NCBI RefSeq assembly: GCF_008831285.2 | Contig: NC_045139.1 | Coordinates: 21,308,412-21,372,411, forward strand | Source of the DNA: Nymphaea colorata | Taxonomy: Eukaryota > Streptophyta > Magnoliopsida > Nymphaeales > Nymphaeaceae | Reading direction: 5' to 3' | Length of the DNA: 64,000 nt | In this document: positions 43,021 to 55,993 of the stretch, piece after piece | Position numbering within the stretch: the first letter of the stretch is position 1 | How the letters are laid out: every line of letters begins with the position of its first letter | Program-made: the position numbers and the translations under genes | Notes under the pieces: generated by a model | What the model was told of the DNA's origin: nothing | The model's input: only the letters and a program-made list of their open reading frames with translations | The model's database searches: none

Positions 43021-45911
43021 CAGCTTTCTCTCTCTCTCTCTCACACGCACACAATTTACGTGATGGTCTTAGCTTATATGCTGTTGGTGGTAGATTTGAG
43101 AAAAGTGCAACAACCGAATATTTAGGGATATGACAGCGAATGTAGCCTCAGTGAGATGCATCATCAAGGCAGACGTCTATCTCACCCTCCATTGGCAGGA
43201 GGATGACTTCTGCTTCCGACTAGCATTCTCCTTCTCTTTTCCTGCTTTTCCTCTGTTTTGGTTATTGTTCTGGTTTTATTAATTTTTTCTTGTCTCTTTT
43301 CTTTTCTTTTGTTTGCCCTTGTTGTTTGGTGATGCCTCCCCACCAAAACTTGTTTCTCAATGAATTTCTATTTTATCGTCTCTCTCTCTCTCTCTTCCCA
43401 CCCCCCTTATGCCGGATAAGTTATGATCTCATTGGAATTCAAATCCATGAGTGCTTAGCTACCAACCAACTACCACCAGCCATCATCTAATTGGATCCAA
43501 GTTCCCAGTTATTCGACTAATGGTGATCGATGGTTTTATTCTAAAATTGGTGCTCGCTACCTTAGTCAGAGTCACGCATCCGGTTGGTGCAATGGGAGTA
43601 GAGAAACACAGGACTGCAACTAAGCAGATTCGGCACTTCGTCACATCGATACTTCTGTTGGCGTTGTACCTGTGTCGCACTCTGAATTGCTACCCATGTA
43701 CTTCAGCGTGCATTTAAGAAGCAAGTCGTTTAGCACTTACTCCACATTGTTTTAGTGTTGATTGTTAATTAGTTAGAAGCTCTCGACATATTTTACGCTC
43801 CATTTATAAAATTATAATGGATAATTTACAACCCTTACACATAAAACAGAAAATCTTGCTGAGCAACAGCATCCATTAAAAAAAAAAAATGAAAAAAGGA
43901 AAAGTTATCGGAAAGAGCATAAGAGCTTTCTTTCACATGAAAATAAGACAGAAAACCAAGTAACCGGCAGCTAAGAAAAGAACGAGCATGAAAGAACAAA
44001 ACCTGCACTGTATGAGGTTCGGCAACTAACAATGTCAATTTTAAGAAAAAGTGAGCCAAGATGCCCATAAAAGGTTGGGATATTGCTAAACCAGATTGTC
44101 TCTTCAGTTACAGTGTCTTTTTTCGCCTTTGATTGGAAAGTAATCAAATGCTAAAGTCAGTAAAACTTTCGTATGAAAAAAAATCTGCTTAGAACGACCT
44201 GACATGGACAATGGAACTGAAATACTGTCACCATTAGCATGACGGAATATTCATATACATTAAACATCAAAATTATGTTTAGAAACATTTCCTTTCCGGC
44301 ACAAGACAGATTATGGGACTAAAGGAAGCTATCATACCCTTTTCTGAATATTCTTAGATGATTAATTTGCACAGCAATCAGTACCTATACGGTTTTAAAG
44401 GTTAGAAGCAGGATACCTATAGCTGCTTCCGTTTCATAGAGTTTGGGACTGGCCACTATATGACAAAATTAATGTCCTCCAGGATGAAACTCCAACATAT
44501 GAGGACATAGCTGAATTCATGTTCAGCTACTTCACAAGTAGACAGGTGGAAGGAGCAAATGTGCTGCCGCTTGAAAAGCCAAGGCACCACAGACTTTTGG
44601 AGTCTAAAAAATTCACAAGGTATGCACATCTGGTACAAAGCATAGTCGAATAACTCCAACAGCTTCAGTGCAAGCAGAGGGAGAACCAGAAACTTTATAT
44701 AGGAAGGATAATCATATTTTATAAAAATTTCAACACTACTGTAGGCAATTCAGAAAACTTTTGTATACTAAAATGGCCCTAAGAATGTTGACTATCTTCA
44801 GCTATATATGATCTAAAACCGGATCTTGTAAAATCAAAATGCAATCAAAAGGAGTTATGGAACATAATACTTGCACTGAAGCGCGGTATAATGTCCATAT
44901 GCAAATTCTGAAGGTAACCGTGCAACAAGTAGAACTAATGAACAAATAGAGCCAACACCTACTAGCGTATTATACCAAATCTACATCAAACTTCACAACT
45001 ACTTTACGTTGAAACATACACTTTCGATTAGTTACATTATGAAACAGAATCATAAATTAAACCTATACAGTTAAAAAGATTACATGCTTGGGGATAATAC
45101 ACATGAAAATGCATCCAAAATTTCAAACCATTGCCGGAAACATTCTTTTTTCAGAATATTCATGCCATTGCAAAAAAGTTTAGACATAGTTGCACTCATG
45201 CAGAAGTAGTGATGTCAAACTCATGAGACGAATGGAAATTTTTAACTAATTCTAACTGAAAACCAGACGGATGAACACTCAGATTCTCAGGCTGCAGAAA
45301 ACCATTCCCACAACCTTTCCAGAGTTAGCTAGAAGAACTGGACCAGGATTGCAAGAAAATGACATTATACCGTTGCTCCATTGTTTTTCTAAGACAGTAA
45401 ACTTTTGTCAAGCCCAAAGATCGTAAAATGAAGAGCTGCCAGACCAGAATGGGCCGCAGTTTCACCTGTCGTTGGATTAAAGATAACACATCGCTAAGCA
45501 GCTAGAGAAACAAGTTGAAAAAAAAAAATTATGGGCCATAAACAAAAAAAGAGAACAGGCTTTACGCAGCCAAAGATTCTGAGAATTTCAAGAAAGACTA
45601 ATGCAGGTTCAATTTAAAAGGGACACTGCCTAAGAATCGGATACTAATCCAGGCCAAGATACACCAAAAAAGAGGAAAGCATCTAAACAGAAAAAATAAT
45701 CCAAGATATAAAATACCAGAGAAATATATAAAACAAGACGTAATACCAAATTAAAAAAGAGCTCACACAACAGAAACATGATCACAGAATAACAAAGAGA
45801 AGAGAGATATTTGGACTCTGTCAGCCAGCATCATGAAAGAAAAAAAGAAAAGGAAGAAGCAAAACAAAGGGCTTTCAGTTAATTAGAGCTAGAAAAGACC
45901 TTAACAATGGG
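43021..45911. other. Intergenic, downstream of the first DUF3339 gene
   Basis: CT-rich microsatellites near 43026-43044 and 43378-43396. No gene seen. Open frames on both strands overlap each other and lack domains. Confidence 0.4.
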
Positions 45912-45975
45912 CATATAAACCCAAATGATAAACATGACCATGGACATATAAACCCAAATGATAAACATGACCAAA
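45912..45975. repeat. Two-copy 33-bp tandem repeat
   Basis: CATATAAACCCAAATGATAA followed by ACATGACCA occurs twice with a 33-bp period, in the likely 3' flank of the DUF3339 gene. Confidence 0.9.
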
Positions 45976-46085
45976 TAGAGTAACACTTATCTAAGCAGAC
46001 ATCTCCACTCTTTAATTCGAAAGGAGACAGAAATAGAAGGGAATAGGGGAAAGGAACCTAACCCAACATCTTTGCGGAGCATCTA

Positions 46086-46295
46086 TCATCCAATATACAT
46101 ATGAACACCAATTGCTAGCACAAAGATACAAAGAATTGCAAAAAATATAATGGAGTGGACCAATATCGATATCCCACTGGTCTGCAAATTGCCGAACTCG
46201 ACGAGACGGCCTTTGCCGGGAACCTGAAACAAAAGCCCGGGACTCAGCAGCACGAAGAGGATCACAGCGACGAATACTGGACCCCAGTCCGCCAT
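46086..46295 (-). CDS. DUF3339 family small membrane protein, copy 1
   Basis: A complete single-exon 69-residue protein, MADWGPVFVAVILFVLLSPG.., ending HMYIG. Two membrane segments are visible, residues about 5-25 and 44-67, joined by a short charged loop (GKGRLVEFGNLQTSG). The VEFGN loop and the LSPGLLFQ turn are the conserved family blocks. The family is plant-specific and of unknown function. The ATG is preceded on the minus strand by a purine-rich leader (GAGAAGAAGGAACAGAA), as in the other two copies here. It differs from them in a Phe/Leu-rich second helix (FFAILCIFVLAIG). It lies alone between two LINE relics. Confidence 0.93.
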   Translation of the reverse strand: MADWGPVFVAVILFVLLSPGLLFQVPGKGRLVEFGNLQTSGISILVHSIIFFAILCIFVLAIGVHMYIG

Positions 46296-48185
46296 TTCTG
46301 TTCCTTCTTCTCTTTTTTTCTCAGGAAGGAAATACTAAGACGGTGGTGAAGAGAATGAGGCTCAAAAGGGATTATTCTCTGTAATGATGAAGATGGTCTT
46401 GCCAACGAAGATAGCCTATGCCTACCAAGAAGATGATAGACAATGATGGTGGTAATGGAAAGAGGCACCAAAAGGTTCAGAAGATGATGGTAGTGGCGGA
46501 GTGAGAAGAAAATGGTCGGTTTATGGAAAAGGAAGCTGCTGCTGCTGCCGGTTGTGGTGGTAGAGTGTAGAAAGAGCTAAGGAAGACGGAAACGGGGCGA
46601 GGTTGTGGTGGAAAAAAGGAAAATAAAAAGGAGAAGAGGGTGGAAGGAATCAATTATCAATTAACGAGAGGACAAAGTTGTCGCCCTCGGCTTGAATTTT
46701 CAGCGTCTGGCACCAAGGAACTGATGGGGATGTCATTTTTATCTTTTTCTGATAATGTTAGCTTTATGGAACTACTAATTTTATTGGGTTGTCGGTGGAT
46801 GACAGTTCGAAAAGAAAAATGAAAAATTTGGAAAAAATTGGATGACAACACGATATTCTCACCTATCTACAATATCTTATTTGTTTCAAAGCATTTATTT
46901 AATACAAAATATCGCAAACTTTCATATTTTTCAAGCTATATTTAACGCCTATTTATTTTTACATGCATAAGTTTTTAACTTTTGAATATAGTCATATTTT
47001 CCTGACAAAAGCCAAAATTTCTCCCTGCTAAGAAGATCCTGATTAGAAGATACATGACTAATTTACACATCCACAGGAAAATTCATTAAAAGTACAAACG
47101 TAAACATCATAAGAAATGTCATTTGATGCCGATAATCATTTGAAAAAAGAAATTTCAGGACACCTGTAATATAAAAAAAAAATCACGAGGTATCTGTTTT
47201 AAACATCAGCACGAGGTAAGTGTTCGAGTTGTTTTGCTCTCCCTCCTTGTATGCATATTTTCCTCTTCCTTCCGCTTCGATTCCCTCTGTTCATGTGCAC
47301 AATATTGTCAAACTTGCTGTAGTACTGTACTGTGAAAAGAAGTGGAAAGAAACAAGAAGATCGTGGCCGCGCAACGCGAAATAGAAGATGCATTAATATT
47401 ACATATTAAAAGTCCGTAAAAATCCAATTTGGAGTAGACAGTCCACAGATTTTCGAAATTTTAGATGGTCAGATGTGAAATATTTAAAGTCTATATTCTT
47501 TATCGACTGATTTTGTTTTCTGTGAGAAGGAACCAAACCAAGCCATCTCATTCTAATGAGGATTAGAAATCTTTTGTGTGAAAGATACATATACTACATC
47601 ATGAGTTTGTAATTCTTACATCTTAAAGGTTAAGGTTGACTTAATCGAACAGTCATTGCTTTACCCCAAAGTCGAACAGTGGACAGTTTGGAAGAAACTA
47701 TAGTGCAACTGTGCAACTGCGTTATGAATTGTTCTCACAGGCATTGATCTCGTTTTGATAAATTTGGAAGAAACTGTAACTCTTATTGTACAACTTGTAA
47801 ATCTTAGACCAACCCCTTAGGCTAGTGTACAAGGGTCATCTTGGTAGTAGGTAGTCAATCGTGAATGAGAAAAAACCTATTTAGTTTTATGCCTATCTGA
47901 CAAATGCATTAATGCAGGAGTTGTTTTCAAACTATCGTGCACATTTTCTTCTTTTTAGTTGGCAAGTTGCAGTTTGGCAGGCTATAAAAGGAGATGCCAT
48001 TCTCAAGCATCCAGCTCTTCACCTTCGTTTTTAACATGGAGATTAATACTTTGGCAGGTGTGATCTTCGCATAACATGATAATTTCACCATGTACGCTCG
48101 TATTTGTTGTAAACAACCGGTCAAATGAAAAAAAAAAGAAGGAAAAGCGAGAAAAAAGGTAAATTACTACTTCTTAGATGTGAGC
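46296..48185. other. Upstream region of DUF3339 copy 1, then intergenic
   Basis: The first 350 bp (minus-strand promoter side) alternate between GA and GGTGGT words; no convincing TATA box was located. Beyond about 46.8 kb it is AT-rich with no gene. Confidence 0.4.
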
Positions 48186-49544
48186 TGCAACCATTTGATG
48201 TTGTCTTGGAAAAGAAATTGAATGTTTTTAGAAGAGGACGGAAGAAGGGGGATAGGATGGCTGAGTGATTGGAGCGTCAATTATTGTGTGGAGCTTGCAA
48301 GTTCCCTCTGCGAAAAGGAAGATATTTGGAGAATCATGTTTAGGATAGGTAGACTGCAGAAGGGGACGTAAACACCACTTACTACCATGCTCTTGTGTGG
48401 GGGTAGTTGAGAGGAGGAGATGAACACTGCATCTTGCAATTGAACAGAAAAAACATGACTGCATGTCCCCAATCAACCAGGCACTAAGAAGATTTAAGAG
48501 TTCTTTTTGGATCTTTCAGGTAAAGAAGAGGCAATGGGGGATATGCTCACAAAATTGACTGTAGGCTCGTGTTCCTAACCAAGAGGAATGCATTACTTTT
48601 AAGGCTTGTGCTATTTGACAAGGTTCATAAAGTTCTATTTGGGATAATGGATAGAGAAAGTGCTCTTAATCCAAATAATTTCCTGGGCAGCTTTTTTGCA
48701 ACAACATTAGAAAGTGATGAATTATGAAGTCTTAAAAGTTAAAAGGAAGATTAGGTCAAAACAATTACTAGGTTAGTTATTGTTCTTATTTCCCAAGATG
48801 CATGAGTGATGAACATTGAGTAGTATATACCTATCATGTTACATAACTCCGTCCACAGAATCATTTCTAAACTGCTTGTTGGCTGTACAAAGGGGTGTCT
48901 GGCCAGGTTTGTAGACAAAGAGCAAGCAGCTTTTTATCCTGATTGAAATTTTTATTATAATTCCATTTTGACTCATGGTATGGTGTAGTCTATGGAAGAC
49001 ATGGAGAGAGGATCATTGGATTTGAAAGTTAATATGATGGAAGCTTATGACAAAGTTAGGTGGTAGCTTTTGAAGAAAATAATGCCGTTACCTGTCTTTT
49101 AACTGCCTCCTTCATTGTGCAGGTAAATAGCATGTTGGGAAAATATTAAGACTCCATGTCTCCTTTTTTTTTTTTTAATTGTTGTCATGGATTTTTGGTT
49201 CACTATCTTTGGAAAAGAAATGTTCAAGAAGGTCGTCATTATCCAAGGATGAGTGTTTGTCCCATTCTTCTTTCATTGCATATAATGTGCTAATTTTTCG
49301 GAGGGTGGAGAGAGATACCTTGAGAGAGATCAGAGATACTCATACTCTCATTAAGACAAACCACAGGCCTTGAAGCCAATCCAAGGAAGTCTTCTATTAT
49401 TCTATTCTAGACTCTAATCATTTGATGTCGTTCAAATATTTATTAATTTGTCTAGAATATCAAGCGTTTATGACAAAATACTTGGGCCTCCCTCTTTTTC
49501 CCTCTTTTTCAGGTAACTTGAGGCCTGAATGATATAATGAATAG

Positions 49545-49700
49545 TAGGCCTGGGCATCGGGCCGGCCCAGCTTGATAAGGAGTCGAGCTCGGGCACGGCC
49601 AACTTTGTGATTGCTGCCCGAGCCTGGGTCCAGCCGGGCCCGGCTCAGTCAAAATAAAAAATATATTTTAAAATATAAAATGATACAAAAATATAATTAA

Positions 49701-49763
<63 letters not shown>

Positions 49764-49902
49764 ACAAATCATATTTAAAAACTTATCGGGCCTACCTGGC
49801 CAGCCAGATAAGTTATTGGGCCAGCCCAATACCCTTTTCTTGGGTCCGAGTCAGGCCGGATACCGGGTACCCATCGAGTACCTGGCCCAATGCCCATCCT
49901 TG
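49545..49902. mobile_element. hAT-type MITE inserted in the LINE relic
   Basis: Left end TAGGCCTGGGCATCGGG and the reverse complement of the right end CAAGGATGGGCATTGGG form inverted repeats. The flanks ATGAATAG (49537-49544) and GTGAATAG (49903-49910) match at seven of eight positions, an 8-bp target duplication. GGCCxGGCCC words occur on both arms, and a long (TA)n run fills the centre. No coding. Confidence 0.8.
49709..49760. repeat. (TA)n microsatellite within the MITE
   Basis: A long TA run at the centre of the MITE. Confidence 0.95.
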
Positions 49903-51450
49903 GTGAATAGGTGAAATAAAAAGCTAAGAAACTGGATAAATCCCTTTTCTATCAGCTGCTAGTAGGTTATGCCTTCTCAAATATGTTTTCTGGTGTGTTG
50001 TTTGTCTTTGGTGTACATCTTTAGGATCATAGAGCCTATTTTTTCATAAATTAAATTCTGTCATGGCTAGATTGTTATTGGGAGGAGATGATTATAAAAG
50101 GAAACATCACCTTATAGTCTGAAAATGTAATTGTAGGCCAGTAATGGAGGGCATGATCTTAATATTCATGAAATAAATAGACCATGTTTAGCAAAAGTTG
50201 GCACTGAAGATATGCTGCTCTAAATCCCTTTTGGTCTAACTTTATTTGTTCCACATGTCTCTCGTTCCACAACATGTAGACCTTCAACGGAAATAAGAGA
50301 TCATCCTAGGGGTTCAAAGGGCTAAGATGAGGGTGGGGGAAAATTGCAAGTGATGTGAAATTGAGCATGAGAGTAGGGAATTTCAGATTCTGGTTTGACA
50401 AATGGGAGGAATCTTCTGTTAGGAAGAATTTTTACTAAGAAGATATGCAAGTTTCAAGGCAACTTTCAATTTTCAATTAAGGAGGTGATTGATTCTAACT
50501 ACATTTTGTCTTCAATTTCTGAAAAGCTACTTGATAGTTTTGGCTTAAGGAGTGTTTGCCAAGTGGGAACTGGTTCATTTATGTGGCTTCTCTTTGTACA
50601 CTTCTAATGCTTGTCAAATTAAAGAAGAGGGGGCCTGCCATTTCCAGGTGCCCTTCATATGTTAGTGTCGAGAGGAAGCTCATAGCATATATTTTTCACA
50701 TGCAAGCTTGCAGTCAGGGCCCCGGCAACATGTAACGTCCAAGTTTAATTGTAGGACTCCACGCTCGACTTCTGTGAATCAAAAGCTTGGACTGAATGTA
50801 GCTTTAAAGAAGGTTGGATTAACAAATGCTAGAGAGTCTCATTTCATTTTCACATTGCCATGCCTATTTGGAACACTTGGAATGACACATGTTAACTAGT
50901 GACGAGGATATTAAACTTCTGAAGGAAATTTAGAGGATTTGAGGAAGTTATAAAAAGTAATACAATGAAACTCTTCACATCAACTCGAAGAGAAGGATAG
51001 GGTATGAATTAATGTGGTTGAAATCAGGTGCAATAGCACAACCAGTCAGCTCTTGACAGAGATATAATATGCTTAAATATTGTGACTATGGCTTATAAGA
51101 ATAGGTGGTGGTGGTGTTCCATATGAAGTGGGGGAAAAATGCAAAAATCCTGAAAAGAAGAAGTTAATCTAGTAAGGAAATGGTAACAACAATAAGATAT
51201 GATCATTCGTTTTTAGATATAAATGTGATTAGGATTCATGTTTCTTCCCCATTTGATATGTTCATATATGTTGATCCTTAAATCTATGAGCAAGTTGTGC
51301 TTCTGCTCCTATTTAGGTTTGTTTTTGTTCACTGATTATGTACAGTTGTGTGTGTGCCTGTGTTTCTGCCACTATTTGGTTTTGCTATTGGTTGTTTTAT
51401 TCTTATATGATAACTTGGAAATAAAAGGACGGTGGCTTATCCTCTAATAG

Positions 51451-52205
51451 TGATTTTTTGAAAATATTAAAATAAGTCTCTCTTTCACTCTCTATATGTC
51501 TCACTCACACACATGATTATGAAAGTATTTGCAAACTACAAAAAGCTGTTTTCTATGACTAAACCATTAATGTCCCTTTTTTTGTTTAGTTACCTTTACG
51601 TAATAACCTAGTATATCTACAAGACTTTTATATAAAGAAGGACACATATTTAATGCAAGCATTGGTCCATTTATGTGACGTTGCTACTAACAACTACAAT
51701 CATTAATGGTCCATAGTGAGGCGGATGCAAACCATACAATATGCATAAATTTATCTTCATAACTGACGAAGAGCATGACTGATCCTGCGATATAATATAA
51801 TAATTGTCTGCGTAATTGATGCATAGCTTGACCTGTCCTAAGCAAATATGTGCTCTATCCGCACATCATAATTAATGCATGACACACCCATATTCTAGTT
51901 GTCAAACCTAAAACATGCATATATCTATACACTGTATCTGTACAGACGAGCATTGCCATACATGATCGAATATATAGAAACTGGACTCAGAACAAAAAAA
52001 AAAGCAATAATGGCATTAATCACGGTGCCCACCAGTCACTCTCTATCCTGACAACATCAGGATCGAGAAACACCACCTTCTGCCAAGTAAATACCTGAAA
52101 AAGACGACATAGATAAACTCTAAACGTGACCTATCCTGGGCCAATAATGCATAATACAAACAATAAAACACAAATAACATGTATCAATATACAACATAGT
52201 CGATT
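51451..52205. other. Intergenic, no gene seen
   Basis: AT-rich. No features beyond short simple repeats. Confidence 0.4.
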
Positions 52206-55180
52206 GTAACACCCCAAATTTTCCATTCAGGCACTGAAGTCAATTCCAAAATATACAATGAATTTCACACAAATGATTGTGAAAATGCTCAATTTCAAAC
52301 TAAATCCAAACTCAATCTAGGTTTGAATCATGATTTTAACTTGTAGCAAAACATCCCAATGCAAGATTATGAGTTCAAATCTCATTCCAGTGTACAATAT
52401 CAGATCTAAATTAGGATTTACAATCCAAATCCATTTGCAATTGTTATTTGGAATCCAAATCTAGATTACAAATCAAAAACTGGATCCAACTAAAAATCCA
52501 AAACGTCATGTGGGACCCACGTCTGAATCCCACATGGCTCACCCAAAAGTGGCACTAAACTTAGGAGGCTCAGTCAAACTTGAACCCACTGAGCCCAACC
52601 AAGACAGGTCAAACTTGCCAATCAATCTAGTCATGGGCCAAAGTAGTCATCGACTAAAGCCTAAATAGCTTTGACTAAGCTCAATCGAAGCACAATTCAA
52701 ACTAAACTTAGCGAAAACATGATTCAATGTCTAAGTGTCAAAATCATCAAAATTTGTCGTATTCAATTGAAGTCAAAGCATGAATTGGATGTTGACCCCA
52801 AGGCCATGTTCATTTCAAAATAGTTAGCCTAAACCTATTTAGAGCACCCCACCATGAGAGTATTTCATGGTAAGAGAGTGATTTATATTTATTGTAATAT
52901 ATATAATTTAATTGCCTATTAGTGACATGCATTCTCATGAATGTGATCTACCCTTGCATCACAACAACATTAAGAAACAAGCTTGAGCTTTCTCTTGTTT
53001 TCTTTCATTTTGAGTCATTTTGAACTCATTCATTCTTTATTTATTTGAAGAAGGGCGGTGGTGAAGATCAAAAGCTAGTATTCAATCTTTGTATGTAAAA
53101 GAATCCAACTATGAACCATCATGGTTTGTAAGCAAAGTGGTCTCTTTTCAAATATCCTATTTTAAGAGGCAAGATATATATATGTATATATATATATATC
53201 CTCTTATTAAGCTTTTTTTTTTCTTTTAAAGTTAGGTTGAAACATGTTTCCATGCTGTTTTCAAAGAAAGAAAATCTTCATTTTGGTCTTCGTAGTTCAA
53301 AACTACAAGATTACTCAACATTTCATCTCAAAATTTTGAATATTCCAGCAATACATGTGTAAAAATACATGTACATTGCTAAAGTTAGACTATGATCTCA
53401 TGAAAACTAGCTTAAAATCTCAAAGATTAAGCTTTTGAAATATCATGTTTCAACCATGAATATGTTTCTTTTTATAGAACTAGGAAAAAAGTTCTAATTT
53501 TATTTAAATCGGTACCCCAAGAACTTTTGGGGGGTTGCTGATTTCGTTTACTAATTTTCAAATTTGCATGAGATGAATCAATATCCCAATACGCTGCAAA
53601 ACAATATTCAACAATCCAATTTTCATTTCTCCAAAAAAGAAGATTCAATATATTGAAATCGTCCAAGGAATGGATGAATTTCTTGATTTTGAAATTTGAA
53701 ATTAAAATTGGTTTAAGAAATGTAAGTTTCTAAAAACTTCATTTCATGACCCAACATGTATACCTAACATGAATGGGACATGATCTCAAGAGGAATATTC
53801 CTCTTGCTCATTTACATGCTTAACTTATGCAAAGTTAAGCAAATTTTCAATAATTTGTTATCATTTTCTAAGAATGAAGCTTTTTTAGAATTAATATTTT
53901 TGATTTTCAGCCAAATAAATCAATATAAAAATCTGATTTTATGGCAGTTTTGAGACAAAAGTAGACATTTCCCATATTTCTCCTATATTTTGAAGATTGA
54001 TTTTAACTTCATTTATATAATTTTATATTATTTTAAGATTTTAATTTAAGTCTCAAGCTTGTGGGCGAGTTGAGAACATGAATTCAATTGGTGGGTGTCT
54101 GGCCTTTCTAGATGGTGGGGCTGCATCTCTAACATTCATACTTAATAATATGTTAAGCATATGTAGAGAAAGTCCTACATTCCAATCAAACATCCATCTT
54201 TGTGCGTGTGAATTATAAAATGAATCTTTGTTGAACGAATGTTGAAATATTACGAGAGAGGGAAGAATGAATGTGTCATATAGTTTCCCTTTCTTTTAAT
54301 GCCTTTACACACATGAAATCAAATTGCACCATGTACATATTCTCTAAAAATTATGTGATTCAAGTTTGAGATACAAAATGTGACCTAGCCATGATGTAAT
54401 GAGAATTTAAAAATCTCACTTAGTTTCAAAAGAAAATACAAGCGTAATCTCCAATTTAGCTAAAATCATTTTGAAAACCATATGTTTTCAAACATTTTGG
54501 ATTCTTCATTTCATCAAAAGAGTAAGTTTTACTTACTTGAGTAGCTCCAGTTTTTCTCTAAAAGGAGAACTCACTTGAAATCAAATTTGTGTCTCTTAAA
54601 CTTAATCGTGTAGTTTGGCAAAAAGAGACTTCAAAAATCAATCGTCTGCTAAGGCAACTTAGCTAGTTTGTCCAAAATTGAACCCATTTTCTAAGTGAAC
54701 TTAGCCATTTTTTTCAAAATTTGATCACAAGTTGATCCAAATTTATCCAATTTCCATCCAAAATCATGAAACAATCTAAGTTCATGGACTAAAATCTCCA
54801 ACTTTCCAATCAAATTCCCAACTTTCTAGCTAATTTTTCAGTTCAATTTTGCTAAATTATCAATCAAATTTCTAAAATCTTGGATCAAAGACACAATCCA
54901 AATCAGTTTCAAATATCCTTTCCAATCCAAAATTCATGATTCATTTCAAATCATCATTCATTGTCGATTTTGAATTTCAATTCAAGTGGCATATATTTCG
55001 ACCACAACAATGATCTCCAATTTGCACAATTTTCAACCTTCCAAAGAATTTATACACATTCTCCAAATAACGTGTCAAAACAAGTTAAATTTCCAAATTT
55101 TAATCCAAATTTCACACCAATTTGCCGAAAATAAGCTCAAATCCCTTGTTCCAAAATTAAGTTTGAAATGATACTATATG
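52206..55180. other. AT-rich repeat-like DNA, possibly an old LTR
   Basis: Begins TGTAACACCCCAAATTTTCC, a start common to long LTRs of plant Ty3/gypsy elements. The following 3 kb is non-coding and rich in permuted words such as CAAATTTC and CAATCCAAAT. I could not find the matching end, a second LTR or a target duplication, so this is only a suggestion. Confidence 0.3.
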
Positions 55181-55195
55181 GACTGGTTTTATGAT

Positions 55196-55445
55196 AACAA
55201 TGTGTTTACCAGAAGGCGATAGGTACTTGGACAAAAAATCATGCGATAATGCAACTACAGGATTCATTTTACAATACATTCAAATAAAACCATATTTAGG
55301 AAGACGTCATAAGTACTTGAAAAACTCAAATACGACAACAACACTGTATTGGCTTATTATATGATAAAAAGGCGTTAGGTATTAAGTAGTTTGACAAAAC
55401 AAATTGCGATAATGAAATAACAACTCATTTACAAGAGAATAAAAT
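55196..55445. repeat. Two diverged repeats about 165 bp apart
   Basis: AAGGCGATAGGTACTTGG..GCGATAATGCAACTAC..TTTACAA near 55214 is echoed by AAGGCGTTAGGTATTAAG..GCGATAATGAAATAAC..TTTACAA near 55370. They are clearly related but diverged. Confidence 0.55.
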
Positions 55446-55993
55446 AATATTAACTTCTTATTGATCATTCTTATGAACAAAAGAGTTTTGTTCGTAGTAA
55501 ATAAAAAAAATAGGATTCAAAAAATAATATTATTTTCGAACATGTCGTGGCAATAATTTCTTCAACTCAGAAACTTTGCGAGTCAAATTGGTAGCATGAT
55601 CAATGAGTGAGTTTATTGCTATGACCAATCTCTCTTTCACTAGTAGGTTAGGACGCTGGGCTATAGTCACCGCATGGTCCTGGTGTCGTTTGCTTCTAAT
55701 CTTTCTGTCTATACGATCCTGGTGCCGTTTACTGTAGATCTCCTTCTGAGCAGCATCCTCCGCTCGAGATGATGATGATGCTACTGTTGCAGATGGTGAT
55801 CCAAGTCACGGCACATGTAAACACATTTCAGGTACCCGATATTGAACTACATCTCAATACTGCTTGCTGTACCCTGGTGCAAACCCCTCGCCATCGTAAA
55901 CAACGGCCATTTCACTATGATGACACCAGTTATGGAGCTCTTTATGAAACAACTATGGCCAGTCAACTCCAACCTTAAAAACACTCTTGTTCC

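Larger units (their letters stand above)
48190..51450 (+). pseudogene. Decayed LINE ORF2 relic, split by a MITE
   Basis: Fragments in several frames resemble plant LINE ORF2 in the right order: GDVNTTYYHA near 48366; NSVHRIISKLLVG near 48850; SLDLKVNMMEAYDKVRW near 49017, matching the RT block normally LDxxKAYDRVxW; PNPRKSS near 49378; LGLPLF near 49482; and VGNFRFWFDKWEESS near 50373. The 3' part runs to an AATAAAAGG at about 51420. Stops and shifts are frequent throughout, so this copy is much older than the LINE at 35321. A 358-bp MITE interrupts it. Confidence 0.75.
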
